Shown piece after piece: positions 8,141 to 15,870 of a stretch of DNA of 64,000 nucleotides. The first letter of the stretch is position 1, and each line of letters begins with the position of its first letter. Origin of the DNA: DATEPR01 sp036273855. GTDB lineage: Bacteria; Actinomycetota; Actinomycetes; Mycobacteriales; Pseudonocardiaceae. Both the position numbers and the translations under genes were made by a program. Location of the stretch: positions 262,659-326,658 of the forward strand of contig DASUGU010000049.1 in NCBI GenBank assembly GCA_036273855.1, written 5' to 3'. Below the pieces are notes generated by a model. That model worked only from the letters and a program-made list of their open reading frames with translations, searched no databases and was not told the DNA's origin.

Positions 8141-10227
8141 TTCCCGTCACCTCCTCGGGGCGGGGTCGGCGCACGGAACAGGGGTGGGGGCGCGGAGTGC
8201 GTGCGCCGGTAGGCGTCACCGAGGCGCGGTTCGGGCTGTGCCGGTCGGAACACCGGCGCGGCGGGCGCTGCGGACGCCTTGGTCGGTGGGGCCGGCGGCG
8301 GCGTGGGTGTGGCGGGTTGGAACCGCAGTTGCGGTGGCACCGACGCCACGCGGATCGGCCGGGCCGGCGGCGGAGTACTACCGCGACGGCGCGGTCCGCC
8401 GGGCGACTGGAACGGCGGCGCCGAACCTGGACGCGGGCGGCGACGCGACGAGGGGGCGATGGGTGTGTCGGGTGTGGGTGCGGAGCTGAAGTCGGGCATG
8501 GCCTGTCCGGGAGTCGACGGAACGACCGCAGGGTCGTGGGTGGGTTGCTGGGGCTGCGGTTGCAGGAACTGCGGCGCCTGCGAGGGCAGCCGGGAGCGGC
8601 GGGCAGCACGAGCGCGTTCGGCGTCGTGGGCGGCTTTGAGCCGTTGGGCGACCATCGCGGGGGTCGGTGCCAGCCGCGGTTGCGCCGGCCAGGGAGGATC
8701 TGCGGGACCGGCGTTCGCACCCGTGCTGCTGCCGCGTCCTCGCCCGGTCTTGGCGGCAGCGCCAGCCCCGGCTTTGCCGGCGAGGCCGGCCTTCCCGGCG
8801 ACCATGCCGAAGGTCTTCGCGGCGACGTAGGCGCGGACCAGGCTGCCGAGGAACGAGCGTCCCGATCCGACCTTGACCGCACGCAGCATCCAGAACGGGA
8901 TCTTGAACAGGACGAAGAACAGCACGATCGCGACGACGAGCGTGCCCAGCGCGGACAGCGTCGAGCCGAACAGGTGCACCGAGCCGTTGAGCATCACGCG
9001 CACGGCGGTCACGAGCACCAGGGCTTGGGCGACTTGGACACCCAGCGTCGCGATGACCGCCTTCCACCACCAGCGCGCCAGCGGATCGGTGTGGGGCAGC
9101 GCGTGGCACATGAGAAACAGCGGTCCGCTGATGATCAGGATCAGCAGGATCACGATGCGGACGACGTAGACGATCAGCAGCAGCAGGCCCAACACGACCA
9201 GCACCAGACCGACCAGGATGATGAACAGGCTGCCGGTGCTGGCGCCGTTGAGAGCGTCTTGCAGCGTGGAGCCCATGGAGCTGGGGGCGATGTTGCCGCC
9301 GAGGACGGCCAGGGTGAGGGCGTTGGCCAGGCTGATGAACTTGTCGATGCAGAACAACGACAACGCCGAGGCGATGAACGCGATCGGGATGCGCGGACCG
9401 ATCTCCTTGAGGGAGTAGCGGGTCTGGACGCTTTCGTGGGCCATCAGCAGGATGCCGGCGGCCAGAACGAAGAAGCCGTAGCAGGCCATCACCAGTTGCC
9501 AGGAGTTGTTCCAGAGGTCGCTGATGCCGGGCAGGTCGTTCAGGGTCGGTGTGGACAGTGCGGTGTGGCCGATCAGCTCCAGGATTGGCGACAGCGCGGC
9601 GTTGACGATCGAGGCGAATGCGTTGTTGATGGCGTCGCTGATGCAGGCGCCGAGATCGGTGATGCCGCAGTCGTCGGAACTGTTGTCGCCGCCGCTGGAG
9701 CCGGGCTGCCCGCCGCTGCTCGGCGGTGCGGTCGTGGGCTGCGGGATGCAGTCCTGACCGGTGCAGGGCGTTGACGATGCCGGTGCCGTGGTGGTGGGTG
9801 TGGACGGTGTGCAGCCGATCTGGCCGGGGAAGCAACTGGTCGGTGTCGGCGTGCCGGTGGGAAGAGGCAACGGCGCGGTGGGCTGCGGCGTGGTGGTCGC
9901 GGCTGGCTGATGGCAGACCGGCAGTGGGGAGTCCGGGGTGCACGAATCGGCCGTGGGCAGCGGCAGGGGCGGGGCCGATGTGGACGGCGGCTGCGGCGAT
10001 GCTGCGGGCGCGGCCCAGGCGCTGACCGCGAAGACGCCAACCAGGAGCACGATGATGCTCAGCGCCAGCATCCAGCCCGCGCGCCGACGCCGCCGACCAG
10101 CCGGCGACCGGTCGCTGCCGGCATCGCGGACCGCGGACACCACCGCGCGGTCGGCATCGGCAGCAGTCGTGACCGGGCCGCCGGACCGGCGGTGCGGACG
10201 CACCGTGGGCGGGGTGCTGACGGCCAT
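8137..10227 (-). CDS. VirB6/TrbL-like multispanning channel protein with proline-rich tail
   Basis: This 696-residue protein has an N-terminal anchor (about 45-68) and a Pro/Thr/Ser-rich extracellular stretch to about 190. A central block follows with five to six membrane segments (about 200-460), including WQLVMACYGFFVLAAGILLM and IILVGLVLVVLGLLLLIVYV. The C-terminus is a very proline-rich cytoplasmic region of about 220 residues. That layout fits the polytopic VirB6/TrbL channel subunit of type IV systems. Identification rests on topology and on its place between pilin and PrgI genes, since the sequence itself is low in conserved residues. It begins 3 nt after the pilin stop and overlaps the next gene by 4 nt. 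Confidence 0.8.
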   Translation of the reverse strand: MAVSTPPTVRPHRRSGGPVTTAADADRAVVSAVRDAGSDRSPAGRRRRRAGWMLALSIIVLLVGVFAVSAWAAPAASPQPPSTSAPPLPLPTADSCTPDSPLPVCHQPAATTTPQPTAPLPLPTGTPTPTSCFPGQIGCTPSTPTTTAPASSTPCTGQDCIPQPTTAPPSSGGQPGSSGGDNSSDDCGITDLGACISDAINNAFASIVNAALSPILELIGHTALSTPTLNDLPGISDLWNNSWQLVMACYGFFVLAAGILLMAHESVQTRYSLKEIGPRIPIAFIASALSLFCIDKFISLANALTLAVLGGNIAPSSMGSTLQDALNGASTGSLFIILVGLVLVVLGLLLLIVYVVRIVILLILIISGPLFLMCHALPHTDPLARWWWKAVIATLGVQVAQALVLVTAVRVMLNGSVHLFGSTLSALGTLVVAIVLFFVLFKIPFWMLRAVKVGSGRSFLGSLVRAYVAAKTFGMVAGKAGLAGKAGAGAAAKTGRGRGSSTGANAGPADPPWPAQPRLAPTPAMVAQRLKAAHDAERARAARRSRLPSQAPQFLQPQPQQPTHDPAVVPSTPGQAMPDFSSAPTPDTPIAPSSRRRPRPGSAPPFQSPGGPRRRGSTPPPARPIRVASVPPQLRFQPATPTPPPAPPTKASAAPAAPVFRPAQPEPRLGDAYRRTHSAPPPLFRAPTPPRGGDGK

Positions 10228-10230
10228 CGG

Positions 10231-10758
10231 TCAGGCCCCCACGATGCCTTGCAGGACGGTCACGACCAGCGGCGCCAACGCCGCCAAGCCGTAGCCGATC
10301 CCCGCCGCCTTGAACGCGGTCTTGGCTTTCTCAATCTCGCCGGGGTCGCCGCCGCCCATCACGTAGCGGACGCCGCCGATGGACAAAAACACCGTGGCAA
10401 GTCCGGCGAGGATGCCCATGATCCAGTTGCGGACGTTGTTGAGAACGTCGGTCACCGAGCCGGCCAGCGCGAGGACCGTGGTCGTTTCCGCGTGCGCCGT
10501 CGACGCCGAGAGCAACAGGACAAGAGACGCCGCCTCGGCGACCACGATCAGCCGGCGGCGCGCCCGGCGACGGCGGGCGGGACTGGTAGACCTCGGAGCG
10601 GTGGTGGGCCGGTTGTCGCGCGGCCCGGTCGAGCAGGACCGCGCTCGACGGGTGGTGCGTGGCGCCGAGACCGGCGCGATCGCGGGCCCACGACGCGGTC
10701 GGTTGTGGGGGCTGCGCTCGCCCGGTCGCGGGCGAGCAGGCGAATGAATCAGGCGCAT
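10231..10758 (-). CDS. VirB2/TrbC-like conjugation pilin
   Basis: The 175-residue product has a basic, arginine-rich N-terminal third, then a hydrophobic signal-like helix (LIVVAEAASLVLLLSASTAHA). The mature pilin core shows two hydrophobic helices separated by GGVRYVMGGGDPGEIEKAK. The YVMGGGDP loop with EIEKAK after it is the hallmark of the actinobacterial T4SS pilin family (PF18895). I chose ATG 10758 because GGAGGTG lies 6-7 nt upstream. An upstream TTG at 10836 is directly preceded by a GGAGG with no spacing and is unlikely. It is the first structural gene of the transfer operon. Confidence 0.85.
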   Translation of the reverse strand: MRLIHSPARPRPGERSPHNRPRRGPAIAPVSAPRTTRRARSCSTGPRDNRPTTAPRSTSPARRRRARRRLIVVAEAASLVLLLSASTAHAETTTVLALAGSVTDVLNNVRNWIMGILAGLATVFLSIGGVRYVMGGGDPGEIEKAKTAFKAAGIGYGLAALAPLVVTVLQGIVGA

Positions 10759-10829
10759 TGAGGCACCTCCGAAGGTCGGGTTGCGAGCGGGGAGATCCCG
10801 CAGCCCTGACGCGGAAATTTCGTAACCAT
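10749..10829 (-). CDS. Possible 26-codon leader peptide in front of the pilin gene
   Basis: An ATG at 10829 has AGGAGG 7 nt upstream, the best ribosome site in the region. It opens a 26-codon frame that ends in a TGA overlapping the pilin start codon region by 10 nt (MVTKFPRQGC at the N-terminus). Such an arrangement would couple pilin translation to the short frame. Nothing in its sequence points to a function. It may instead be an N-terminal remnant of a disrupted gene. Confidence 0.35.
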   Translation of the reverse strand: MVTKFPRQGCGISPLATRPSEVPQCA

Positions 10830-10922
10830 GGGTCAACCTCCTGGCGTGAGTGGGTCTTTTGAGGCGCGCTTGAACACCCGGCGTCAGGCGAGCCGGTGTT
10901 GTGAGGGCAGGGCTGGTTGGTG

Positions 10923-12173
10923 TTAGGCGGAAGGACTGTGGTGTTCGATGGGTTCAAATCGGACGGTCAGCCCGAGTGCATTGGCCTGGCGGACGATGCG
11001 TCGTTTCGCGCGTTCCGGGTCCAGCCGGACGAAGTAGTCACCACCCAGATCGTGGTAGCCGGCGCCGGTAGACAGCATGTGCCAGACCGCGACCAGGATT
11101 GAATGCTGGACAGCGACTTGGGCGCGCATCGGACCACGGCGAGCCGCCAGCCGCCGGTACTGGGCTTGCACGTAGGAGTTCTTGACCTGGACACCGGCGA
11201 ACACCGCGATACCCAGGGCCGCTTTAAGGTAGGCGTTGCCCGGCCGGACGCGGGCGGACTTGTTCTTGCCGGCCGACTCGTGGTGTCCCGGCGTGACGCC
11301 CGCCCAGGACGCCAGGTGCCCAGCGGTGGGAAACCGGGTCATATCCGCTCCGGTCTCCGCGATGATCACGTCCGCGGTCAGCCGGTTCACCCCGGGGATG
11401 GTGACCAGCAACTCCACCGCGGTCCGGTAGGGCTCGATCGCCACCTCGATCCGGGCGGTCACCGCTTCGATCATCGCGGTCAACCGGTCGACCAGATCCA
11501 GATGCAACCGCGCCAAGAACGCGTGATGGTCATCAAATCGGCCGGTCAACGCCTCGACCAGGTGCGGGATCTTGCTGCGCATCCGCCGCTTGGCCAGGTC
11601 CGCCAGCAGCCGCGGGTCACGCTCGCCGGCGATCATCGCTTCCAGCATCGCCCGCCCGGACACCCCGAGCAGGTCCGAGGCGACCGAGGACAGTTTGATC
11701 CCGGCGTCTTCCAGCAGCTTCTCCAGTCGTTGGATCTCGCGGGAGCGTTCGTAGGCCAGTCGGGTGCGGGTCCGGGTCAGATCCCGCAGATGACGTATTG
11801 GTGCCGGGGGCACCAGCGAGGCGCGGACCAGTCCGTGCGCGGTAAGTTGGGCCAGCCATTGCGCGTCGGACACGTCGGTCTTGCGGCCGGGGACGTTCTT
11901 GGCGTGCCGGGCGTTGACCAGCATCACGTTCAGGCCGTCTTCCAGCAGGTAGTAAAACGGCTTCCAGTAGTCGCCGGTCGCTTCCATCGCGACCACGGTC
12001 ACCTGCTGGTCCCGCAGGAACTCCCGCAACGCCAGTACCTGGTTGGTGGTGGCGCCCCAGGTGGTGACCTGCCGGGTGAAGGTGCCCGCCCGCTTGCCGG
12101 GCACCCGCAGGCACAGCTTCGCGTCGGTCTTGCTGATATCCAGTGCGGCGCACCGCTCGTGCACGATGTCCAT
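10923..12173 (-). CDS. IS110-family transposase (DEDD)
   Basis: This 416-residue protein has the two IS110 domains. The N-terminal RuvC-like domain carries the acidic set in ALDISKTD, AMEATGDYW and KTDVSDAQWL. The C-terminal domain starts with TIPGVNRLTADVIIAETG and carries GVTPGHHESAGK, whose Ser is the presumed nucleophile. In IS110 elements the enzyme uses a bridge RNA made from the element's own non-coding end to choose donor and target sites. ATG 12173 is chosen because GGAG lies 7 nt upstream and the family's conserved N-terminus begins just after it. All catalytic motifs appear intact, so this copy could be active. Confidence 0.92.
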   Translation of the reverse strand: MDIVHERCAALDISKTDAKLCLRVPGKRAGTFTRQVTTWGATTNQVLALREFLRDQQVTVVAMEATGDYWKPFYYLLEDGLNVMLVNARHAKNVPGRKTDVSDAQWLAQLTAHGLVRASLVPPAPIRHLRDLTRTRTRLAYERSREIQRLEKLLEDAGIKLSSVASDLLGVSGRAMLEAMIAGERDPRLLADLAKRRMRSKIPHLVEALTGRFDDHHAFLARLHLDLVDRLTAMIEAVTARIEVAIEPYRTAVELLVTIPGVNRLTADVIIAETGADMTRFPTAGHLASWAGVTPGHHESAGKNKSARVRPGNAYLKAALGIAVFAGVQVKNSYVQAQYRRLAARRGPMRAQVAVQHSILVAVWHMLSTGAGYHDLGGDYFVRLDPERAKRRIVRQANALGLTVRFEPIEHHSPSA

Positions 12174-12451
12174 CTCGCTCTCCTCTGCCGGCCGGGGCCG
12201 TCCCGGGGAGGGCGGGAAGATCGGGAATCTGACGCTCGTGCTCGTAGCAACAATCCACGGCTCCCGTGGCAGGCCCTCCACGACCAAGCTGAACTGCGGG
12301 CTGTGCTGCGCCACAGGGATGGCGGTGTCTACCGGAACGGCCACGTTCATCGTCACCCCCGTTGTCTTGGCCCGCCTCGTCGTCGACGTGAGCGGGCCGC
12401 TCAATTTCCTGTCCTTCACCGCGCGCCCCGGACAGGGGTGCTACGTAGCTG
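12174..12451 (-). ncRNA. Predicted bridge-RNA region of the IS110 copy
   Basis: This GC-rich non-coding stretch lies just upstream of the transposase start, inside the element, which is where IS110-group elements encode their bridge RNA. No guide loops were resolved by eye. The call rests on position and family knowledge. Confidence 0.4.
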
Positions 12452-13369
12452 AACTCCGGATTTCGGGTCCGTTTTGGACACACGAGCCGGAACTTTTTTC
12501 GCCGCCTCGACCTCAGCGACCGATACGGACAGTGACGAACGAGGTAGACGCCGAGCCGGCACGGCCGGGCGCGACAACGCGATGGCGGTGGCCACCTGGT
12601 CGGTCAGCGCGTCACTCGGATCGGTCTCGGCGACGCCGTCGCGCAGGTACTCGGCGAGCCGAAGCTCGGCGCGTTTGCGTGTCTTGTAGACCGCCCACTC
12701 GCCGGCCCCGTGGTGCGCCGCCCAGTCCGCGACGGGCATGCCCTCCAACCGGGTCGCGCCGATCAGCGCGGCCTCGGTCTGGGTCAGGACTCCGTCCGCG
12801 ACCGCGCGGGCGAGGACCAGATCGGGATGTCCCCACGGAGTGTGCGGAGGTGTCGACCGGAAGCCGGGCGCGACCGGAGTTGGACCCGCCAGCGCGTCGG
12901 CGAGTGCGTCGTATCCGGACCGGTACGCGGCCCACCGCAGCCGCAGCATCACCCGCGGCCGACGCAGATCGATCGTCGGCAACGCGGCGAGAAATCCGGA
13001 GAGGACTTCGGCGTGAATGTCGGCGGGGTCGGCGGCGAACCGGTCGGACAACCGGGCCGCGACGGAGGTCAGCGCCGGCAGCGCCATCCCGACCGCGGCG
13101 ACGGTCCACGTCGCCCCTTCGGTGCGGGCCCGCAGCACCAGGTGCGCCCACACCGCGTCGCGCGTCTGCGTTGGGCAGCGGCGCGCCAGCAGGCGGTCGC
13201 GGACCTCATCCAGCGGGATCAGCCGGTCGGGCAGGCCGGGAAACAGCCGGCCGTTCAGCGATACCGGGTCCGGCCCGGTCACCAGCCAGGTGAACGTGTC
13301 ACGCGCGATATCCAGAGAATTCAAAACAGCGTCGTCGCTGTAGCGACGAAAGAGGGATTGTGCAGTCAT
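12416..13369 (-). CDS. Sigma-factor-like hypothetical protein of the element
   Basis: The 317-residue protein has no clear named family. Its C-terminal third reads like a sigma region-4 or LuxR-type helix-turn-helix (TQTEAALIGATRLEGMPVADWAAHHG followed by YKTRKRAELRLAEYL), and the middle is helical and arginine-rich. A role as an element-encoded transcription factor for the transfer operon is inference. ATG 13369 was taken as start, with GGGAAG 10 nt upstream. A long hairpin lies immediately before it. The last residues (after SKTDPKSG) fall in a 35-nt sequence that is repeated at 13842 and then diverge, so the C-terminus has probably been altered by the IS110 insertion. Confidence 0.6.
   Translation of the reverse strand: MTAQSLFRRYSDDAVLNSLDIARDTFTWLVTGPDPVSLNGRLFPGLPDRLIPLDEVRDRLLARRCPTQTRDAVWAHLVLRARTEGATWTVAAVGMALPALTSVAARLSDRFAADPADIHAEVLSGFLAALPTIDLRRPRVMLRLRWAAYRSGYDALADALAGPTPVAPGFRSTPPHTPWGHPDLVLARAVADGVLTQTEAALIGATRLEGMPVADWAAHHGAGEWAVYKTRKRAELRLAEYLRDGVAETDPSDALTDQVATAIALSRPAVPARRLPRSSLSVSVAEVEAAKKVPARVSKTDPKSGVQLRSTPVRGAR
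12452..12486 (-). repeat. Copy A of a 35-nt inverted repeat pair
   Basis: Read on the minus strand this matches 13842-13876 on the plus strand at about 29 of 35 positions. The common core is GTGTCCAAAAC and CGAAATCCGGAGTT. In the same frame both copies encode SKTxxKSGV. The pair flanks the sigma-like gene and its regulatory region in opposite orientation. Confidence 0.7.
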
Positions 13370-13373
13370 TTTT

Positions 13374-13421
13374 ATGGCTTCCCAAGCGTCGTGGTGAGCA
13401 ACTACGACGCCAGGAAGCCAT
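13374..13421. promoter_or_regulatory. Long hairpin before the sigma-like gene (operator or oriT candidate)
   Basis: ATGGCTTCC (13374-13382) pairs with GGAAGCCAT (13413-13421), and GCGTCGT (13386-13392) pairs with ACGACGC (13404-13410). This gives 16 paired bases around an 11-nt loop. It lies 5 nt upstream of the chosen start of the sigma-like gene. It could be a 5' leader hairpin, a dyad operator or the structured part of a transfer origin. Confidence 0.55.
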
Positions 13422-13450
13422 GGCGGATACCACGGAAATACCACGCCATT

Positions 13451-13625
13451 ACTAGCCGGCTACTAGGGCGGCGCACTGGAGGCTACTAGTGCCCTACTAT
13501 TTTCTCTTCTCAGCCCGCGCGAGGAAGATCCACTACGTGGACCAGGCGAGCTGTGCATTGATCAACATTAGTAGCCTTTGAACTGCGAATATTTGCGCAT
13601 CATAGTAGATCACTAGTAGGCTACG
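13451..13625. repeat. Cluster of GGCTACTAG-type repeats in an AT-richer island
   Basis: GGCTACTAG occurs at 13458-13466 and 13481-13489. The reverse form TTAGTAGCC is at 13568-13576 and CACTAGTAG is at 13611-13619. The first copy is part of the palindrome TAGCCGGCTA. These sit in an island of visibly lower GC between divergent genes (13369 minus, 13923 plus), the expected place for operator or origin repeats. Confidence 0.6.
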
Positions 13626-13841
13626 TGCCCCAGCGAATCACCGTCATCGACCAGGCTTGCAGATCAACTTCGAGATCTTCTAAAAAATCTTGGAAACCCG
13701 CGCGGCGACGCCTACGCATCGCACCCGAGGGCCCTGACGTTCACGTAAAGGCAGGGCCATATCAGCCGTTCTCTTGCGTTCTTTTACTATCTGGCCCGAT
13801 ACGGCAGACGGTCACCGATGGTGCGCGCAGAAAATCTGGCG

Positions 13842-13876
13842 ATGCGTGTCCAAAACAGGGTCGAAATCCGGAGTTA
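13842..13876 (+). repeat. Copy B of the 35-nt inverted repeat pair
   Basis: Plus-strand counterpart of 12452-12486. Its GGAGTT can act as a ribosome site for the GTG at 13881, so the repeat may be a conserved translation-initiation or regulatory segment rather than a recombination site. Confidence 0.7.
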
Positions 13877-13922
13877 AGGGGTGTCCGAACACGCCACGCC
13901 GACCCGCCGGAGGAGACCTGCG

Positions 13923-14927
13923 ATGCCCCCGACACGCGACCACGACACGCCAGATGACCAGTCTCAGCAGCACGATCCGACCGACCCGCCCACGGTCCCG
14001 ATCCGGCTCCCGCATCGTCCGCGGAACGCCCGGCTCCGCGACCTGCGGCTCGTCCTACGCCACCCCCGTCCAAGCCGCCCGGCCTCGGTCTGGCCGTGCG
14101 CGGAAGACGAGCTGCGGGAAGGCACGGGGCTGATCGCTCAGTGGCTGCTGACCGCGATCATCAAGATCGTCACCGGCTACACCGCACCCGGTCAGCGCAT
14201 GCTGCTGCTCGACCCCGCACCGCACATCACCCCGCCCGCCGGATGGCCGTCCGCCGCGGCCGGCCACCGCCCTGGGCACGGCCCGTATGCCGGACTACTC
14301 GAAGCCGGATGGGCCGTGGTCCGACTCGGCCGCGGGGTGCACACCCAGACCGCCGCGGCGCGCCCCGACTGGTTCGGCGACAGCGCGGCGGACGCCTCAA
14401 GCGAGTCCGAGTCCGGACCCGGACTGCACACCCCGAGTCCGGCCGGCGACCACCTCGGCGCCGGTGGCACCGACCGCCAGTCCGGACCCGACACGGCCAC
14501 GATCGCGCACGGCCGGGACCGGTTCGAGCTGATCCTCACCGCCGCCGAGCCGGCCACGCTCGCTGCTCTCCAGCCCACCGACTGGGCGGGACTGCTGACC
14601 CCCACAGGCACCCTCGCGGTCATCACGCATAGTGATAACTCAGGCGGCTGGTTCACCGATCCCGCCGGGCCACTCGTACGCGCCGCGCACCACGCCGGCC
14701 TCCGCTTCACCGACCGCATCGCGCTGCTGCGCGTGCCCATTCGAGACACCGTGCCCGCAGTCGCCGGCACCGCCACGCACAGCCGTCCTGCGCGCGCACC
14801 GGGCCCGCCGACGACATCGGTCCGGCACACCCAGGCGCACGACGACTTGTTCGTCTTCACCCGCCGCACCGCCGCCAACAGTGACGCGACGTCTGCGGTG
14901 ACCGGGGAGGGGACCTCCGATGACTGA
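13923..14927 (+). CDS. Methyltransferase-like hypothetical protein
   Basis: The 334-residue protein has a basic N-terminus, then a weak Rossmann-like core: QRMLLLDPAPHITPP, GLLEAGWAVVRLGRGVHT and, later, FELILTAAEPATLAALQP and GTLAVITHSD. This echoes a SAM-dependent methyltransferase but lacks a recognisable glycine-rich motif I and any (N/D)PPY catalytic motif. It overlaps the next gene, a closer methyltransferase relative, by 8 nt. I chose ATG 13923 because GGAGGAG lies 7 nt upstream. A GTG at 13881 with GGAG upstream would add 14 residues. Tandem pairs like this occur in actinobacterial conjugative elements. Its function is unknown. Confidence 0.55.
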   Translation: MPPTRDHDTPDDQSQQHDPTDPPTVPIRLPHRPRNARLRDLRLVLRHPRPSRPASVWPCAEDELREGTGLIAQWLLTAIIKIVTGYTAPGQRMLLLDPAPHITPPAGWPSAAAGHRPGHGPYAGLLEAGWAVVRLGRGVHTQTAAARPDWFGDSAADASSESESGPGLHTPSPAGDHLGAGGTDRQSGPDTATIAHGRDRFELILTAAEPATLAALQPTDWAGLLTPTGTLAVITHSDNSGGWFTDPAGPLVRAAHHAGLRFTDRIALLRVPIRDTVPAVAGTATHSRPARAPGPPTTSVRHTQAHDDLFVFTRRTAANSDATSAVTGEGTSDD

Positions 14928-15870
14928 CCGCCCCACGCTCCCGTGGCCACCGTCCCGGCCGCCGCAGGAGCAGCCGCCGAACCCGCGACTGTCGGTCTGG
15001 CCGACCGGCCAGCGCGACCCTGCCGCCCAGCTCCGCGACGCCGGGTGCGTCGCCGGCACCGACACCGATGTCGACCGCATTCCGCCCGCCGTCGCCGCGC
15101 ACGCGATCGCCACCTACACCCGGCCCGGCGACCTGGTTCTGGACCCCGACTGCGGCGCCGGCACAGTCCTGGTCGAAGCCCTCCGCGCCGGCCGTCACGC
15201 GCTCGGACTGACCTCTCGGCGTCGGTCGTGGACGCTCGCCCGCGCCAACGTCACCGCCGCCAAAGCGGCCGGCGCCTGGCGCGACGGCTCCGTCCTGGAC
15301 GCCCGGCCAGCGATGCTCGCCAGCGTCCGCGCGGCCGGACTGGCCGGGCGGATCGGACTCGTGCTCACCGCGCTCCGCGTTACCGCCAACGGCGCCGACG
15401 AGCAGGACCCAAGTCCGGACCGCGACCACGCCGCCGCGATCAACCGACTCGCCGCGACGCTGACCTACTGCGAACCGCTGCTGCGCTCCGGCGGCTACCT
15501 CGTCGTCGTCGCCCGACCCCGCCGTCACCCGGACGGTTCGCTGCTCGACTCGGTCACGCCGCTGCTCGCCGCCGGCACCTCTGTCGGTCTGGCTCCGGTC
15601 GACCGGTGCATCGCACTGACCGCCGGACTGCGCGGCCGTCGGCTGGTCACCCGTGCCTCGCTGGACGAGCGGCGCGCCGCCGCCCGCGCCCGCGCTGTCG
15701 GCGTGCCGACGGCGCTGACCGCGCATCACGAGGTGCTCGCATTCCAACTCGCTCACGAGGCCGAACTCGCCGCCGCAGCGGCAGCCGCGATCCCGTGGCC
15801 GACCGAGCACAACGACACCCGGCCAGCCGTGAACGGTGCCGAGTACCGCGGTTGGGGGCGAGCGGCATGA
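14920..15870 (+). CDS. Degenerate DNA-methyltransferase-like protein
   Basis: In this 316-residue protein IPPAVAAHAIATYTRPGDLV leads into the SAM-binding motif LDPDCGAGTVLVEALRAG (about 64-81), exactly as in N4/N6 DNA methylases. Where those enzymes have (D/N/S)PP(Y/W), this protein has LVLTALRVTAN, so the catalytic motif IV seems absent. It probably binds SAM or DNA without methylating, or acts with the overlapping upstream protein. The ATG at 14920 follows GGGGAGGGG. The C-terminal 60 residues are alanine-rich. It is followed at once by a recombinase-domain gene, whose start overlaps its end by 4 nt. Confidence 0.6.
   Translation: MTDRPTLPWPPSRPPQEQPPNPRLSVWPTGQRDPAAQLRDAGCVAGTDTDVDRIPPAVAAHAIATYTRPGDLVLDPDCGAGTVLVEALRAGRHALGLTSRRRSWTLARANVTAAKAAGAWRDGSVLDARPAMLASVRAAGLAGRIGLVLTALRVTANGADEQDPSPDRDHAAAINRLAATLTYCEPLLRSGGYLVVVARPRRHPDGSLLDSVTPLLAAGTSVGLAPVDRCIALTAGLRGRRLVTRASLDERRAAARARAVGVPTALTAHHEVLAFQLAHEAELAAAAAAAIPWPTEHNDTRPAVNGAEYRGWGRAA

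Larger units (their letters stand above)
10860..12451 (-). mobile_element. IS110-family insertion sequence (ends approximate)
   Basis: A DEDD-type IS110 transposase gene has about 280 nt of non-coding DNA upstream and about 60 nt downstream. The upper end is placed near 12451, where a 35-nt sequence shared with 13842-13876 stops matching. The lower end is a guess, because IS110 elements lack terminal inverted repeats and usually make no target duplication. Near the lower end, AACACC...GGTGTT (about 10872-10900) can fold and may end transcription. Confidence 0.7.
13422..13922. other. Divergent regulatory region without a supported gene
   Basis: About 500 nt separate the sigma-like gene and the first methyltransferase-like gene. 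It holds the GGCTACTAG repeats, AT-rich tracts around 13580-13610 and 13670-13690, and copy B of the 35-nt repeat. Short frames exist but none has a convincing ribosome site. Confidence 0.6.
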
